Notes under the pieces: generated by a model
What the model was told of the DNA's origin: nothing
What the model saw: the letters and a program-made list of their open reading frames with translations, nothing else
The model's database searches: none
Origin: Psococerastis gibbosa
Lineage: Eukaryota; Arthropoda; Insecta; Psocodea; Psocidae
Direction: 5' to 3'
NCBI GenBank assembly: GCA_963971405.1
Contig: OZ020484.1
Span: forward strand, 53,493,151 to 53,557,150
Length of the DNA stretch: 64,000 nt
Translations under genes and position numbers: made by a program
Shown here: positions 11,036-22,588 of the stretch, piece by piece
How positions within the stretch are numbered: the first letter of the stretch is position 1
Layout of the letters: the number at the start of each line of letters is the position of its first letter

Positions 11036-11871
11036 TAAGGATGGAGGAAACAAATACATTATTTAATATTATTATTACATTTCGATGTAACAGCCATTTA
11101 CATATGTCGTTTCATTATAATACTGATTTCCTGCAGGTTCAACAGCGTAATTTGTATTTATTAAATTAATAAAAATGGTGAGCACCCGCACCTCCACTGT
11201 ATGTTATTGAATTTTTAAATTTTTAAAATATTTTCTGTATTTTGGTTTCAGATAAGGCGCCATGTTTGCAGTTGGGTGTGAATTTGGACAATTCTAGCTT
11301 AGGTTTTTGACAATCTCGACAATACTAACATGCATTTTTATGTTAAGCACCACTGGCAGTACACAGTCCTACGTCATATTGTGATTTTGCCGTTGTCGGT
11401 GGTTGTTTCCAACTGTGAACTGACTCGGTTATGTTATTAAAAGTTTCTTCACTTTTCAAATAACACTTGTCTTGTTTATTTTTCCTTTCTACCTGCGATA
11501 GTATACCTAACTACTCTACTATTTAAGACTATTCAGTTAGATTTTCTATATAGCGATACTACCCAAAGCCGAGAACAGTCTGGAGGGGCGGGGGTTGCAT
11601 AATCCTATAAGAAGCAACAGCTTTTTTCCAGACCAACCAAAAAACATATTTCCTCTTATTCATGAAACAATCGCCATTTCAAGTTGTGAGGTACTATTTC
11701 AAAGGGGGAATTCATGAATTCATCATGCAAAGTATACTTTATTACTTATTACTGTGTACAGGTTGCAAAATTTAGCTTTCCTTTAACTTGTAGGGTTTGC
11801 CGTTTCAAGTTGCACACTTACGGCTGAAACTATAACCATGCACAAAAATAATGACACAATACTGTATGTGC
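11036..11871. other. Unassigned stretch
   Basis: AT-rich, no supported gene. I see no boundary of a known repeat. Confidence 0.4.
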
Positions 11872-12181
11872 CAGCGGCGGCCATACCCATTGCGAGGCTC
11901 CGGGTGGCCCTATTATATATATCATTCCGAGGCCCTATATCCAACATTACATAATGAATTTTTCAATTATAATGTTTTGAATGAATGAATTAGTTAACTA
12001 ATTTTAATTTAATTTACCGTTATGTTATAACCTTCATAAATTATTATGGATCAAAATCAAGCTTTAAATAAAAAAAATATAATTAAAAAAATCTAAGAAA
12101 AATTGGGTTGTTGCGCGAGGCCCCTGTAAGAGCGAGGCCCCGGGCGATTACCCTGTTCGCCACCCCCTAAGGCCACCCCTG
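11872..12181. mobile_element. hAT-type MITE
   Basis: Ends CAGCGGCGGCCATA and, inverted, CAGGGGTGGCCTTA are imperfect terminal inverted repeats of the hAT kind. The flanking octamers GTATGTGC (11864-11871) and GGATGTGC (12182-12189) agree at 7 of 8 bases, as expected for an old 8 bp target-site duplication. AT-rich interior, no coding capacity. Confidence 0.75.
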
Positions 12182-13024
12182 GGATGTGCTATGAAACCTG
12201 TTAATAATATAAAAAGAACCGCACAAAACAGACAAGAGTGGAGAACAAGACTACAACATTCGCCGCAAACCAATCCATAGGTTGTAACTCAAGAAGAAGA
12301 TTATTATTATGAACCCACCCCTTGCGGGAGCCACGATTGGATTCACTTGAATAATTAGTAAATTAGTAACACCGTAGGTACACGTGATTTGCTAAAACCC
12401 TTGCAGTAGGCCTAGCTCCTCCTTCATGACATCCCAACATCATAATATGCATCTTCTGTCAGCATCATTCATATTATAATAATGATATTCGATAGTTAAA
12501 TATAGCCGCAAATGTGATATAACGGCAGAGTTTTTCCAATATCGGTGAAACGTCTTCATTGGTGGAAAAGTGGAAGTTTCCCTTTTGAAATCAAACTCAA
12601 ATTCGATATTGCTGACGCTCTTTTCCCATGTATTTTCTCCTCCAATCAAAACGAATTCCTACAGGCCTTCGTATAAATACCAACCTTATTCGAGACTTTC
12701 TTGTTTCTCTCATATACAATAGCTGTGCTATATTTCCCACGTAGAAATACAACGCATGCGCGGTAGGTACCGTACCTTATTTAGGGACGAATTAGGCTTA
12801 TGAATTATTATGCAGGTGCCTTTTGGCAAATTATCCAAATCCAAGGTTCCGGAATAGGCATGTGCGAAGAAAAGACAGCTGCTGGTGTCCTAGGTGCCCT
12901 ATACGATTGGGTTTGTTGATGATACTGCGTTGTGCCAGGGCCACTGACAAAGCACTACCTTCTGGTGGGGTAATTTTGTTTTTGCTTTTCTATTTATACG
13001 TATACAAGGAAATAAACCAAAAAT
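12182..13024. other. Unassigned stretch with a possible LINE 3' fragment
   Basis: About 12225-12310 contains GCAAACCAATC and a GAAGAAGA run that also occur, inverted, at 45985-46100. There the minus strand reads like a LINE C-terminus (SEEWRRRWKDLLQTN). The rest of the stretch shows nothing I can name. Confidence 0.3.
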
Positions 13025-13122
13025 AACAAAAACTTAGAGTTTTAGAAAAACTTGTTATAACAACCCGAATTAGTAAAACCCAAATAATCGTTAAGAAATT
13101 AACTTTGTCTAAGAAACCCACT

Positions 13123-13191
13123 TGTGTTAGTATAAAACCCTGAGCGCTTTCGGCAAGAACTGCCATCTACAGAGGGAAACCCACTAGCACA
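13123..13191 (-). ncRNA. Hammerhead-ribozyme-like motif, Penelope copy 1 left repeat
   Basis: Same 69-nt fold as described for 14047-14115, in the inverted terminal repeat. Core CTGTAGA, GAAA and CTC are identical. Confidence 0.5.
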
Positions 13192-13529
13192 GTTACACCT
13201 TATCTGCGATTTGAGACTTGCTCAACTCGAGGAGAAGATGCAAATGTGACTAGGGAGAGGAAACCTTGGTTTATATAGGACTGGGAGCGGGGGGAGGAGG
13301 GGGTGGGAGGGGGCGTGGCTGGTTACCTATTCCTAACCTACTAGCTAGATCTATTAGAGGGGATGATTGTGTGAATGTTATGTCGTTTGTTAATTTTTCC
13401 CTATTGTGTAAAGCTCTTTTGATTTCAACATTTTCAAAAAAAATTTAAATTTATATAATCACAGAAAAAATTAGTAACCTCATTTCTTCTACAACAGACA
13501 AAACACCAGCCCCGTACAATCGCAACAAT

Positions 13530-13967
13530 TTGGCCAATAAACTCATGAACTGCAAAACCAAACCAGAAAAAGAAAAAGGCAATGGAGTTTATCGTCTAAA
13601 TTGTAACGATTGTAACGCAATTTACATAGGCCAAACAGGCAGAAGCTTTAAAACTAGGGTCAGAGAACATATAGCAGGTATAGGAGACACCAACACCAAC
13701 AGCACATTCGCGAAACACCTTAACTCGGAAAACCACACATTCGATCCTCACAATTGGACAGCCCTACACAAAATAAAGAAAAGTTACACTTTAAATTTTT
13801 TTGAAAATGTTGAAATCAAAAGAGCTTTACACAATAGGGAAAAATTAACAAACGACATAACATTCACACAATCATCCCCTCTAATAGATCTAGCTAGTAG
13901 GTTAGGAATAGGTAACCAGCCACGCCCCCTCCCACCCCCTCCTCCCCCCGCTCCCAGTCCTATATAA
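13530..13967 (+). CDS. Penelope-like GIY-YIG endonuclease domain (partial protein)
   Basis: This is the C-terminal endonuclease of a Penelope-like retroelement, which nicks DNA to prime reverse transcription. It has GVYRLNCNDCNAIYIGQTGR: the GIY is GVY, two cysteines follow as in the Penelope CCHH zinc-linked version, and YIG is intact. The downstream FKTRVREH supplies the conserved Arg and the EH pair, and AKHLNSENHTF adds histidines. The protein ends in a proline-rich tail (PPPPPPAPSPI) that overlaps the terminal repeat. The frame is open upstream to about 13460 with no ATG needed, because in the intact element it is fused to the reverse transcriptase. Copies at 44509-44931 and 56772-57209 are nearly identical, so the family was recently active. 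Confidence 0.9.
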   Translation: MANKLMNCKTKPEKEKGNGVYRLNCNDCNAIYIGQTGRSFKTRVREHIAGIGDTNTNSTFAKHLNSENHTFDPHNWTALHKIKKSYTLNFFENVEIKRALHNREKLTNDITFTQSSPLIDLASRLGIGNQPRPLPPPPPPAPSPI

Positions 13968-14046
13968 ACCAAGGTTTCCTCTCCCTAGTCACATTTGCAT
14001 CTTCTCCTCGAGTTGAGCAAGTCTCAAATCGCAGATAAGGTGTAAC

Positions 14047-14115
14047 TGTGCTAGTGGGTTTCCCTCTGTAGATGGCAGTTCTTGCCGAAAGCGCTCAGGG
14101 TTTTATACTAACACA
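14047..14115 (+). ncRNA. Hammerhead-ribozyme-like motif, Penelope copy 1 right repeat
   Basis: Type I hammerhead-like layout. Outer stem I: TGTGCTAG (14047-14054) with CTAACACA (14108-14115), one mismatch. Two 7-nt internal loops follow. Inner stem I: CCCT (14062-14065) with AGGG (14097-14100). Core CTGTAGA (14066-14072). Stem II: GGCA (14074-14077) with TGCC (14083-14086). GAAA (14087-14090), then palindromic AGCGCT (14090-14095) as a minimal stem III, and cleavage triplet CTC ending at 14096. The consensus core is CUGANGA, so this motif has U in place of the invariant A6 and an extra base before stem II. Penelope elements are known to carry hammerheads in their terminal repeats. Activity here is uncertain. 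Confidence 0.55.
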
Positions 14116-14235
14116 AGTGGGTTTCTTAGACAAAGTTAATTTCTTAACGATTATTTGGGTTTTACTAATTCGGGTTGTTATAACAAGTTTTTCTAAAACT
14201 CTAAGTTTTTGTTATTTTTTGTTTATTAAAATGAA

Positions 14236-15760
14236 ATACCACGAAGTCACGAGTAATCTAATTATTTATATACAAGGAAAGTTCGAAATTTTCTTAAGAG
14301 GGGCGTACTTATACCACCCGGTATTTTTCTTTGGTTTATTGCAGTCGAATTGCTGCCGGGAGGATGACAATGGGCTCCCACTACAGGGGACGCACTCCCT
14401 AACCAATTTACGTAATTACGTAGGAGTGGGGGCTTTTGCTTGCCAAGCACTGCTGAGTAATTTACTGGAGATATCGGAGATGTGAGTTAAGGCCAAGCCG
14501 GAGAGTTGTGACCTTGAGCGTTGAGTGTTGAATACATAGAAATATAATAGAACTGGAGCGGCGGGAGCCATAATATGCCTTACGAGGCACCCGTTTACCA
14601 TATGCCAACTATCAGAGATAAGTACCAACGCAATAAATATCGAAGTCTTACACATTGCAACATAGCAAAGCGGATACCTGCACCCGGTCAAAAACTCTGT
14701 ACTTAGCTTGTGCAGGCTACACTAGCAGCCATATTGATAACGGTCTGCAGCCACGGGATGGATGAATATCCATTTTATAAACAAAGCCCCGCGTCACGTA
14801 CTTGTTCCTTATTTCACCTGTATTATTTCAAATAATTGCAGTTTTACCTATTGCTAGCGCTTTACAGTCAAATTAAGTGTTCATATTTCAGGAACCAGGA
14901 AGCAGCTGCTTATTCCTGATTGGCTGAACCTAGCGATTACACCATCTAACGGTTTTGTAGAGTTTTTTTCTGCTTACGGAATAACCGACCAACTCTCTCA
15001 TAGGCTGCTTATTGTAGCCTATGCGAAGGTATGCCTCTGCCAATGGGTAAACTTAACGCTCCATCGCGCCGTGCTTACACAATAGAAAAAGAGACGTCGT
15101 GCGAAAGCACGTCCCACCGCTCGTACTGCTTCGATCGAACTCTTACTTATTCAACTAGGGCGCGTTTGTAAGACCCCCTCCGCATTATCCGACTGATCCG
15201 AGCGCGCTGCGATAGATAGTCGCGCCACAAAAAACCTATGCGCATTACTTTTATAACGCACCCTGAATGTCTGATTCACTTGTCAAAGGTTTTACATAAT
15301 TATGTTGAGGGGAAACGGAAGGAGCCGGTAGTCAGCGAATCGGCTGTAGTCTACTTGGACGCGACGAAGCTGCAACGCATCAACTTCAAGTGCCCCATGC
15401 AATGACGTAATCCAAAGCCTAACCTGGCAATCTACCTGGACGGTGCCGGGCGAAAAAATTAGCATTCACACTAGAGCATTTGCTACAGTAATTGTTAAAT
15501 CGAGCAGAATATCGTAGCATAAGCCTGCCAGATTTATTTTTCAAAAATCGAGAGGTTTCAGTTTGGCTCATACAGTACCTATATACTATATTTTTCTTTT
15601 TTCGACATCTAGTGCCAAGTAGCTTCAAAAATGTTGGCAATAAACTGGGAAGGTAGGCTTCAATGAAAAATTTCAATGTTCTTCAACTCCGCAAAAAGTA
15701 GGCTGCTTTAATTTTTTGCATCCCTTCATGCCTACAGTTAACTTAAAATATTTATACTAA
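14236..15760. other. Unassigned stretch, moderately CpG-rich in places
   Basis: No supported gene. 15080-15240 is richer in CG than its surroundings, but I see no coding exon or known promoter element. Confidence 0.35.
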
Positions 15761-16030
15761 CACCAGTGGCGGATTTACCATTTTTACATTTTTAATGTTG
15801 CTATAGCTCTCAACCTTGTTCACCAATAGAGGACCTCCGCGGGGAAACCCGTTCTCATGGACGTACGCAACTTTTAAACATTTAGATTTGACAGGTGATG
15901 AATTAAGTACCTAGGTAGAAACAAGGGGGGCCCGGGGGTCTCATCCGGTTGAAGATTTCTTAAAAAATAGGCCTAAAATAGAGGAGTTTTACGCATATTG
16001 ATGGCAGTAACATTTAGAATTTATATAATA
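15761..16030. repeat. Degraded hAT-like repeat fragment
   Basis: It starts CAGTGGCGGATTTACC, a typical hAT-type terminus. 15925-16010 matches the GGCCCGGGGGTCTC ... GTTTTACGCAT block repeated at 22700-23000, 23255-23330, 40870-41080 and 43130-43200. No intact right end. A TA run follows at about 16028-16043. Confidence 0.45.
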
Positions 16031-16043
16031 TATATATATATAT

Positions 16044-17355
16044 AATACAATTGCACACAATTCAATTAAAATGTACATACTTAATCGTAAAAGTACATCA
16101 CTCAATTTCATGTCTTAAAAAAGCAGCGAGATTTTCCGGGAGATTACGGCCTCCCGACAACATTCACCCGGGAACCGGGAGATTTGGTTGAAAACCAGGA
16201 GCCTGCCGGGTAAACCGGGAGGTATGGCAGGCTTATCGTAGCAGCCGCTCATCAAGACGCACATTACAGATGGTAGCGCTCGAACCCAACCACTCCCTCC
16301 AAACTTGTGTCAACTAATTTTTTGTGAGCTTGCTGGCCACCATGCTGCCGTGGTAATAGGCCTAAATAAAGGCGTAGCTGCATTTTCTTAGTTTCGAGAA
16401 AAACGCGTTTGAAGTTTTGCTTCTGGATTCTAAATGATGCTAACTCTTTTTTTGGGATTTTGTGACGGTTCCTAGGGTCTTATGGTCTTCTGAATTCATT
16501 ATTTTAGCCCAAATAACATAAAAACAGCAATAAATCGGTCCAGCCGCACTGTACAAAATTGACAAAAATTTAAACCCGTTTTTGCTCCAAAAGGTTATCG
16601 TAAATTATAATTGGTAATACATTTCATCGTAACTACAATATGATAAAAACATTTGTCTTAACTGGGCCATGCTAGAATGATATTATTTGTGATAAAATAA
16701 AGATAGATTCCACATAGTTATTCAATTATTGCAAAATACTCATAATTACAAATAATTACTCAATTAATACCTACTTTTACTAGCAGAAAATCGAATGCTA
16801 AATTTAGCATTTTTCGTCCGCTTGAACCTTATAATTTGCTTTGTTCATTAATAATTTACTTAGTTCACTTGTTTACAAACCATGATACCGATGAAACAGC
16901 TAGCAGACCAAATACGGCGCTGAGGTACAAAACATAAATTGTGTCTTCGCGTTGGTATATTAATAGGCTATATTGTGCGTGGCGGTAAGAAATAATTATA
17001 ACTGCGTGGGATTTTGGTATTAAATATTGTCGTATGTTCGTAGTGGTAAGAAAACTAATTGTAACTGCATGTAGATATAATTTTATTTTTTACCAGCACT
17101 TAGTTACACCGATCATTTGTACAGAATGGGCGTTGGAACGCACTTTTGTAGAAACGATTTCACGTATATTTCTTTTAAGAATTGAAGGTACGACTTTATT
17201 TTACCAGACTAAGATTCCTCTCAGTGCCCCGATTCTAACGATACCATCAATAACTCAATATGTTACGCCTTTATTTATTACCACGGCAGCATGGATGTAT
17301 CCTTGCCCGCGGGGGTCGTTTACTCATTGAGCTCGATCTTTTGCTTTCCAACTCA
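16044..17355. other. Unassigned stretch
   Basis: Mostly AT-rich. A small CCGGGAG-rich patch at 16130-16225 looks like a degraded inverted-repeat element. No gene is supported. Confidence 0.35.
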
Positions 17356-17364
17356 TACGTATAT

Positions 17365-17515
17365 ATATACAAGCGGAGCTTGGGACCGCTTCGCGGCCCC
17401 GCCCCCCTTGCGCCTGCCGCGGGCGGCAGCTCGCCCCTGCGGGGCCTCGCATTAACGTGGTTCCATTTGGCATTACGCAGCTCGCCCCTTCGGGGCTCGC
17501 ATGACTTATGTGAAT
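17365..17515. other. GC-rich patch with G/C hairpins
   Basis: About 150 bases are strongly GC-rich inside AT-rich DNA. They include GCTCGCCCCTGCGGGGC and GCTCGCCCCTTCGGGGC (stems CGCCCC/GGGGC with tight loops), plus CCGCTTCGCGG and CCGCGGGCGG. No frame here looks coding. Confidence 0.6.
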
Positions 17516-17556
17516 GCCCCCAAACCCAAACGAAGCAGTTAACAACTATGAAAATT

Positions 17557-18160
17557 GGCTAATTTATACTACTTCTAATGAGACATTAACAAATCATTTT
17601 GGTGGAAGAGGTCAGGCTGTGGAATCCTGTTACTCTATGCATGTAATTTCATAGGTACACTTTAGACCTGTTTTCCGTCAAAACGCTGATGGCTATGGCT
17701 TACCAAATCACTTGAGCCCGAACGAAGAGGCGGATAGTTAAACTGAATATATCTCTGGAAAGAGTAAGACAGGTGGAAGAGAACTAAAGTAGTTTAAAGT
17801 TTTCAAAATGATATCAAGACCTCCGAAAACGCGGCCGAAAAAGCCTATTTTCGCTGAAAATCGAAAAATTTGGGCGCACCCCGTCACGTTTCCACCCCCC
17901 AAAGCCGAACCTCTTGCTTGATCACGACAAATTTGGCATGACCTAATAGAAGAAGAGCGGACAAAGACACTGAAATAATTTAAATTAACATAGGCCTTCT
18001 ACATCTGCCCAAAATATTGCTTTAAACCCGCCCATGCAATTGAAATGGGATTGCTGGAAATTAATTTTTTCGCCTGATTTTTTAACAATTTTGTGTTCCA
18101 CTCGTGTTTAAGGGGTGAAGGGGTGATTTTGAAATTATGTATTTATACTCGTTTTAAAGC
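17557..18160 (+). repeat. Family B repeat, unit 1
   Basis: ~600 bp unit beginning AATTTATACTACTTCTAATG. It includes ACGCGGCCGAAAAAG and a C-run before GAACC. The next unit follows directly, and two further units lie inverted at about 38150-38880. Noncoding. Confidence 0.75.
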
Positions 18161-18860
18161 TTAATTTATACTGCTTCTAATGAGACATTAAAAATTAATT
18201 TCGGTTGAAAACAGCTGGCTGTGGAATTTTTTTACTCTATGGATGTATTTGGAAATGTACCCTTTAAACCGGTATTTCGTCAAAACAGGGACTGCTTACC
18301 AACTCACCTGAGCCCAAACAAAGAGGCGTATAGTAAACCTGAATACATATCTGAAAAGACTAAGAGAGGTGGAAAAGGACTAAAGAAGTTTCAAGTTTTC
18401 GAATTGATATTAACACCCCCAAAAACGCGGTCGAAAAAGGCCTATTTTCGCTGAAAATCGGAAAATTTGGGCGCACCCCCTCACGTTTCCACCCCCCAAA
18501 GTCGAACCACTTGCCCAATCACATCATGTATAGCATGGCCTGAAAGAGGAAGAATGGACGAAGACAGTGATGTAATTTAAGTTAAGGTAGGCCCAAATGT
18601 CAGGCTAAAACATTGCGTTGAACCCTCCAATGCTTTCTTATGGGATTTTTCGAACCGATTATCGCTCCTGTACCTGATCAGGTTCAATTTTTAAGGTTCG
18701 GCCCTACACGAAAACCATGTCCCGATTTTTCTCTAAATTTTGAGTGTATCCGCAAGTTTCTGGTGCCAGTGGGTCCCGAGTTATGGCGAGTCAAAAAAGT
18801 GTCCACATACATACATACATACATACATACACCTATACATACTCACGCGGGAAAGTGGTT
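18161..18860 (+). repeat. Family B repeat, unit 2
   Basis: Begins AATTTATACTGCTTCTAATG and follows unit 1 block by block. It ends in an ACAT microsatellite (about 18805-18835). Family A in reverse orientation starts ~10 bases further on. Confidence 0.75.
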
Positions 18861-18869
18861 TGATTTTTA

Positions 18870-19705
18870 TAAAGATAGATTGTAGTATAAGGAAGTCTTT
18901 GTGATGGTCGAAATTTTCGACTCCGAGATTTCAACGGATTTACACGTTATGAGGCCCCAGGAACCCAAAATGGTGATTTTTACCAAGTGTCTGTCTGTCT
19001 GTTCGTCGATTTCTGGGCAAACTACTCGATCGATGTTGATGAAATTTGACATGTATAGGTTACAGAAATCATAACTTAGAACCATTTTTTTGTATTTTGG
19101 GCAAACTCCATTTGAGGGGGTTTTATTCTTGAAAGACTCCAAAAAAACTTCTAAAAAAATATTTCTCAAAAACGGCTCCAACGATTTCTTTTAAATTCAC
19201 ATAATTAGCCTATATTGTAGGCTAGTCGTTATTAATGTTAACAAAATGCGGGGGGTCACTTGCTCCTTGATAGTTTGCTTCTGGGGGTAAAATTGAAGTA
19301 GCAAAGCCGGATGGGTTGCTTTCCAAAAAAATATTTGGTTTTGTGCAAAAAATTATTTTTTTAAGAAATTATAGAAAATTCACGCTCAAATGCATTGCGT
19401 GCCCTGCCATTATTACTCTGTGGTTATGTATTGGTCTGCCTGATCTAGAATATGCAATGCCAATGATTAATTCAGTGTTTTGGGATAAGATGGACCCCCC
19501 CTGCCCCCGGTCTGTCGCTTGCCCCTTGATAGTTTGCTTCTGGGGGTAAAAATAAATAAAAATAACTCAATTTTCATGAAAAATGACTAAAAAATAATTT
19601 TTTTGCGGAACCTTTCTATCGATGATATCTACCTTCAGGTATGTTTTAGGTGTTACCGTTTAGCGTCACAAAGCTTTCCTTATACTACGGAGCCTATAAA
19701 TTGGA
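18870..19705 (-). repeat. Family A repeat, rearranged copy
   Basis: The 3' half of the family (CTGTCTGTCTGT run at 18989-19001, CAACGATTTC block, AACGGCTCC) is in reverse orientation. A reversed 5' part and a repeated TTGATAGTTTGCTTCTGGGG block (19267 and 19516) follow, and it ends at ATAAATTGGAAAGCA near 19707. Internally duplicated. Confidence 0.7.
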
Positions 19706-20509
19706 AAGCAATAAATTGTTCTGAGTATATCTGGCAAAAATAGGGAAAACGTAATTATATAAAACACGTATTGACCTCGACATAAAGTTGTGGAGCTGAC
19801 CCATCTGACATATTGGCTAATACACATGAATCAAGCAGGCACATACACGTCTTTTTTACAGTATTTAAATGAAGTACAGTACACAATAGTATTACTAGTG
19901 AAATCAACCTTAATCCCATTGTTGCAGAAACCGGTGGTCTCACTGTTTCTGTGGATTCACGAAAGTCAGCAAAGTCACAAAACAAAATAACGAAATAATG
20001 ATTCGAGGGTAAAGTTGCTTATTTGCGGGAGAAAACCCTAGGAAAGAACACGAAGAGGTATGAGGGAATTCGACCACATAATACCAAGAGTGCTTACTAA
20101 GCAAAAGATTGCGATAAAAGAGGCTGAAAAACACAGCGACGTTCAATCTTGCGGTTGAGAAGAGAATATCTCTATTATAGTGACATATTTGTATTTGGCA
20201 AGTTTATCTGAGAAAGCTTTTAAACAAACCAGGGACCTAGCCTACCTCCATGTATCTTACTTAACCTTATCTTTCGTAGCTTTTTTTACTTCGGTGGGAG
20301 AGCAATCTCAACTTGTCTGCTTTTACTAAACATGCAATCTATACCCCGCGGCCCGCAAGCCTTTTGCTTATACAGTCTTCTAGCATAGAGCTAGGTTGTC
20401 TTTTTCTGGTGTCTTTATGCATAGTGAAATAAATAAATGAGTGCAAAATGAGCGGGAAATTCCAATTGATAAATTAATATTTTTGGTCAGTTTTCCCCTT
20501 TTTCTCCCT
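19706..20509. other. Unassigned stretch
   Basis: No gene or RNA supported. The short frames present have no recognisable domain. Confidence 0.35.
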
Positions 20510-20510
20510 T

Positions 20511-20743
20511 CCACCAGCGAATTTACTTCATTTGTGATTTGAGATTTTTTGTTTGTTTTGCTTTAATGAAACCATTATGTAGATACTTAACTTATCTATT
20601 AGATTTTTTTAGATATAGATATAGATAGATTATAGATATTTATAATAGAAAGATAGGCCTAGTATCAATGGGTACACATTAGTCTCCTTAAAACAAAACT
20701 ATCAAAAAACCTCAAATCACAAATGAAGTAAATTCGCCGGTGG
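20511..20743. mobile_element. Short MITE-like element with ~45 bp inverted ends
   Basis: CCACCAGCGAATTTACTTCA at 20511 is mirrored by TGAAGTAAATTCGCCGGTGG ending at 20743. The similarity continues inward through ATTTGTGATTTGAG. An ATAGAT microsatellite lies between. Target duplication not clear. Confidence 0.65.
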
Positions 20744-21932
20744 AATTGCCGCCTTAGATGTAGACACATAAATTAAAATTCTTATTATATTTCAAAATTC
20801 TATCTGTACCTACATTTTAATGTTTTTTAGTATATTTCCTTCAATAAATTATACGAGTAAAACAATGCAACCATTCTCTTGTATTCTAATAATTTAATAA
20901 TTTGTGTTTCCCGCGCATATTTTAACACCGTCATGACATGGGACACCTTACTGCTGCGGTATTAAAAAATAAACCCCGGTATTATAATAATCCCAAATCG
21001 CCATGATCGGGCTACTGAGACTCATATATTCACTTATACTGTATATATCTAGCTAAATTAGAAATAAAAATGAAAATGTTGTAATAGGATAGGGGCTGTC
21101 CATTAATCACGTGAGGTTCAAAAAAGGGGGGGGGGCAAAAATCATGAAACATCACAAGGGGCGAGGGGGGTATATTAAGATATCACGTGTATTTATTTTT
21201 TCGTCAAATGCATGATCGCATGATTACACCTTCCTTCAATATTGCTTTTATGCCATTCACAAACACACTGCAACCAGGGGGCTGTCAACGCTGTATAAAA
21301 TGGAATTTTGCCTTTCTTCCAGTAAGAACCGTCTTCTGCTAGGTGGACGGAGATTATTTTTTCCGCACCGTGGCGCTTGCAGCGTTCCCGCTTAAATTCA
21401 AATTTTGGTCTGTAACATTTTAGTTGCCATATTCCAATGGAGATTAATATTATTTTTTTTTATATTCCATTATAATGACAGTTGACTGTATTTCAACGCT
21501 TATAGTATGTAATGTGCCATTGGCAGTGTAAAGTCTAATAAGCTTACGTATGATAAGTAGATAAGTATCGGTAATACAGTAGGCAGCGTTAGTCAATTGC
21601 AGTTCAAACGTTAAATTTCCACATTTCAATTTTATTCATATACTTTTATACTGTACTGAACATTCCCATTAATACGGTAGTTTATTTTTACTCTTTGGCG
21701 CTACAGTCTAGAGCCCGTAATGTCCTAAAAAACTTTTTCATAGCCCGTACGTAGTACATTGTTTATTACTCTAGATTATTATTAGTAACCCATTCGTCTT
21801 ATGTCGAATGCCAACGACCAACGACCAAAATTGATTGTTTTTTCCATCAGCAATCCGTTAAACGTCTTCGATGTCAACTTATGCTATCTACTATACGAGG
21901 GATAATGGACACTATGAGAGAATGAGCCATGC

Positions 21933-22187
21933 TCAACATGGACAAAATGTACATAGTCGTATGAATGACTTCACCAAGTCAAAACTGAAACCCATGAACG
22001 ACCTTGGTCTAATAGGCAAGCCACAGCTACCCCGATGCCTTGTAGCCATTGCATCCGTGGTCGTCCCACTACTACCTATTCCTTCTCGATCCCTAGGACT
22101 TATCACCCTTTTGACTGGCATATTAATTGAATTGAAACAGCCCACAACCGAGCAATATCGGACTCTTCTTTTGCTAGCTTTCGGCAT
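21933..22187 (-). CDS. Short frame with THAP-like start inside the 2.6 kb element
   Basis: From the internal ATG at 22187 it encodes MPKASKRRVRYCSVVGCFNS. The spacing of Met-Pro, basic residues and C-x4-C (CSVVGC) resembles the beginning of a THAP zinc finger, a DNA-binding domain used by P-like transposases and host genes. The remaining ~65 residues do not show the downstream THAP C-x2-H or its conserved prolines and tryptophan. If the resemblance is real, the domain is truncated or spliced. Weak call. Confidence 0.25.
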   Translation of the reverse strand: MPKASKRRVRYCSVVGCFNSINMPVKRVISPRDREGIGSSGTTTDAMATRHRGSCGLPIRPRSFMGFSFDLVKSFIRLCTFCPC

Positions 22188-22588
22188 TTTTCTACTAAAA
22201 ATAAAATCTAAAATATAATAGTGCCCAGTTGAAAATGCAAACAAAACAATTTCAGTAATGGCTGGTAGGCTGGATGGCGTGCGTCCTTCAGTGATCAGTC
22301 CTTGATTTTGGACTATCTTTTTGAAAATATGTTTCAAATTGAGATTTTAGTGATAGTTTCAGAATTTGTAAAAAAATCATTACAATTTTTAAAATACATT
22401 TTATTCCCATGAATATTTAAATTGACATTTAAATATTTACAAAAGAATTTAACTTGAGCTCTGTTGTTCAAGGAAAGTGGACGGAGAAAAAATTTCCGCT
22501 GCGCGGCGTGGCGCTGCTATCGCGAACTGAATCCCTATCCCGGTGACGAGTCTAGTTATCTGTTGTCTATGACTGCAACCTTTCTGTC

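Larger units (their letters stand above)
13025..14235 (+). mobile_element. Penelope-like element copy 1, collapsed: inverted terminal repeat plus endonuclease end
   Basis: The left part 13025-13446 is the reverse complement of the right part (about 13795-14225), and the endonuclease frame lies between. Penelope-like elements commonly carry terminal repeats of this kind in inverted orientation at the 5' side. Here the reverse transcriptase has been lost entirely, leaving repeat - endonuclease - repeat. Both repeats contain the hammerhead-like motif. Confidence 0.85.

Noticed and set aside
13266..13448. Frame MVYIGLGAGGGGGG on the plus strand (also 41570-41806, and minus at 13784-13972 and 44748-44936)
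   Set aside because: It is the antisense reading of the Penelope endonuclease proline tail and terminal repeat, not a gene.
14072..14485. 137-codon frame starting MAVLAESAQGFILTQVG (also 40958-41470 minus and 45036-45251)
   Set aside because: It lies in the Penelope terminal repeat across the hammerhead-like motif. The shared part ends with the repeat and the rest differs in each copy.
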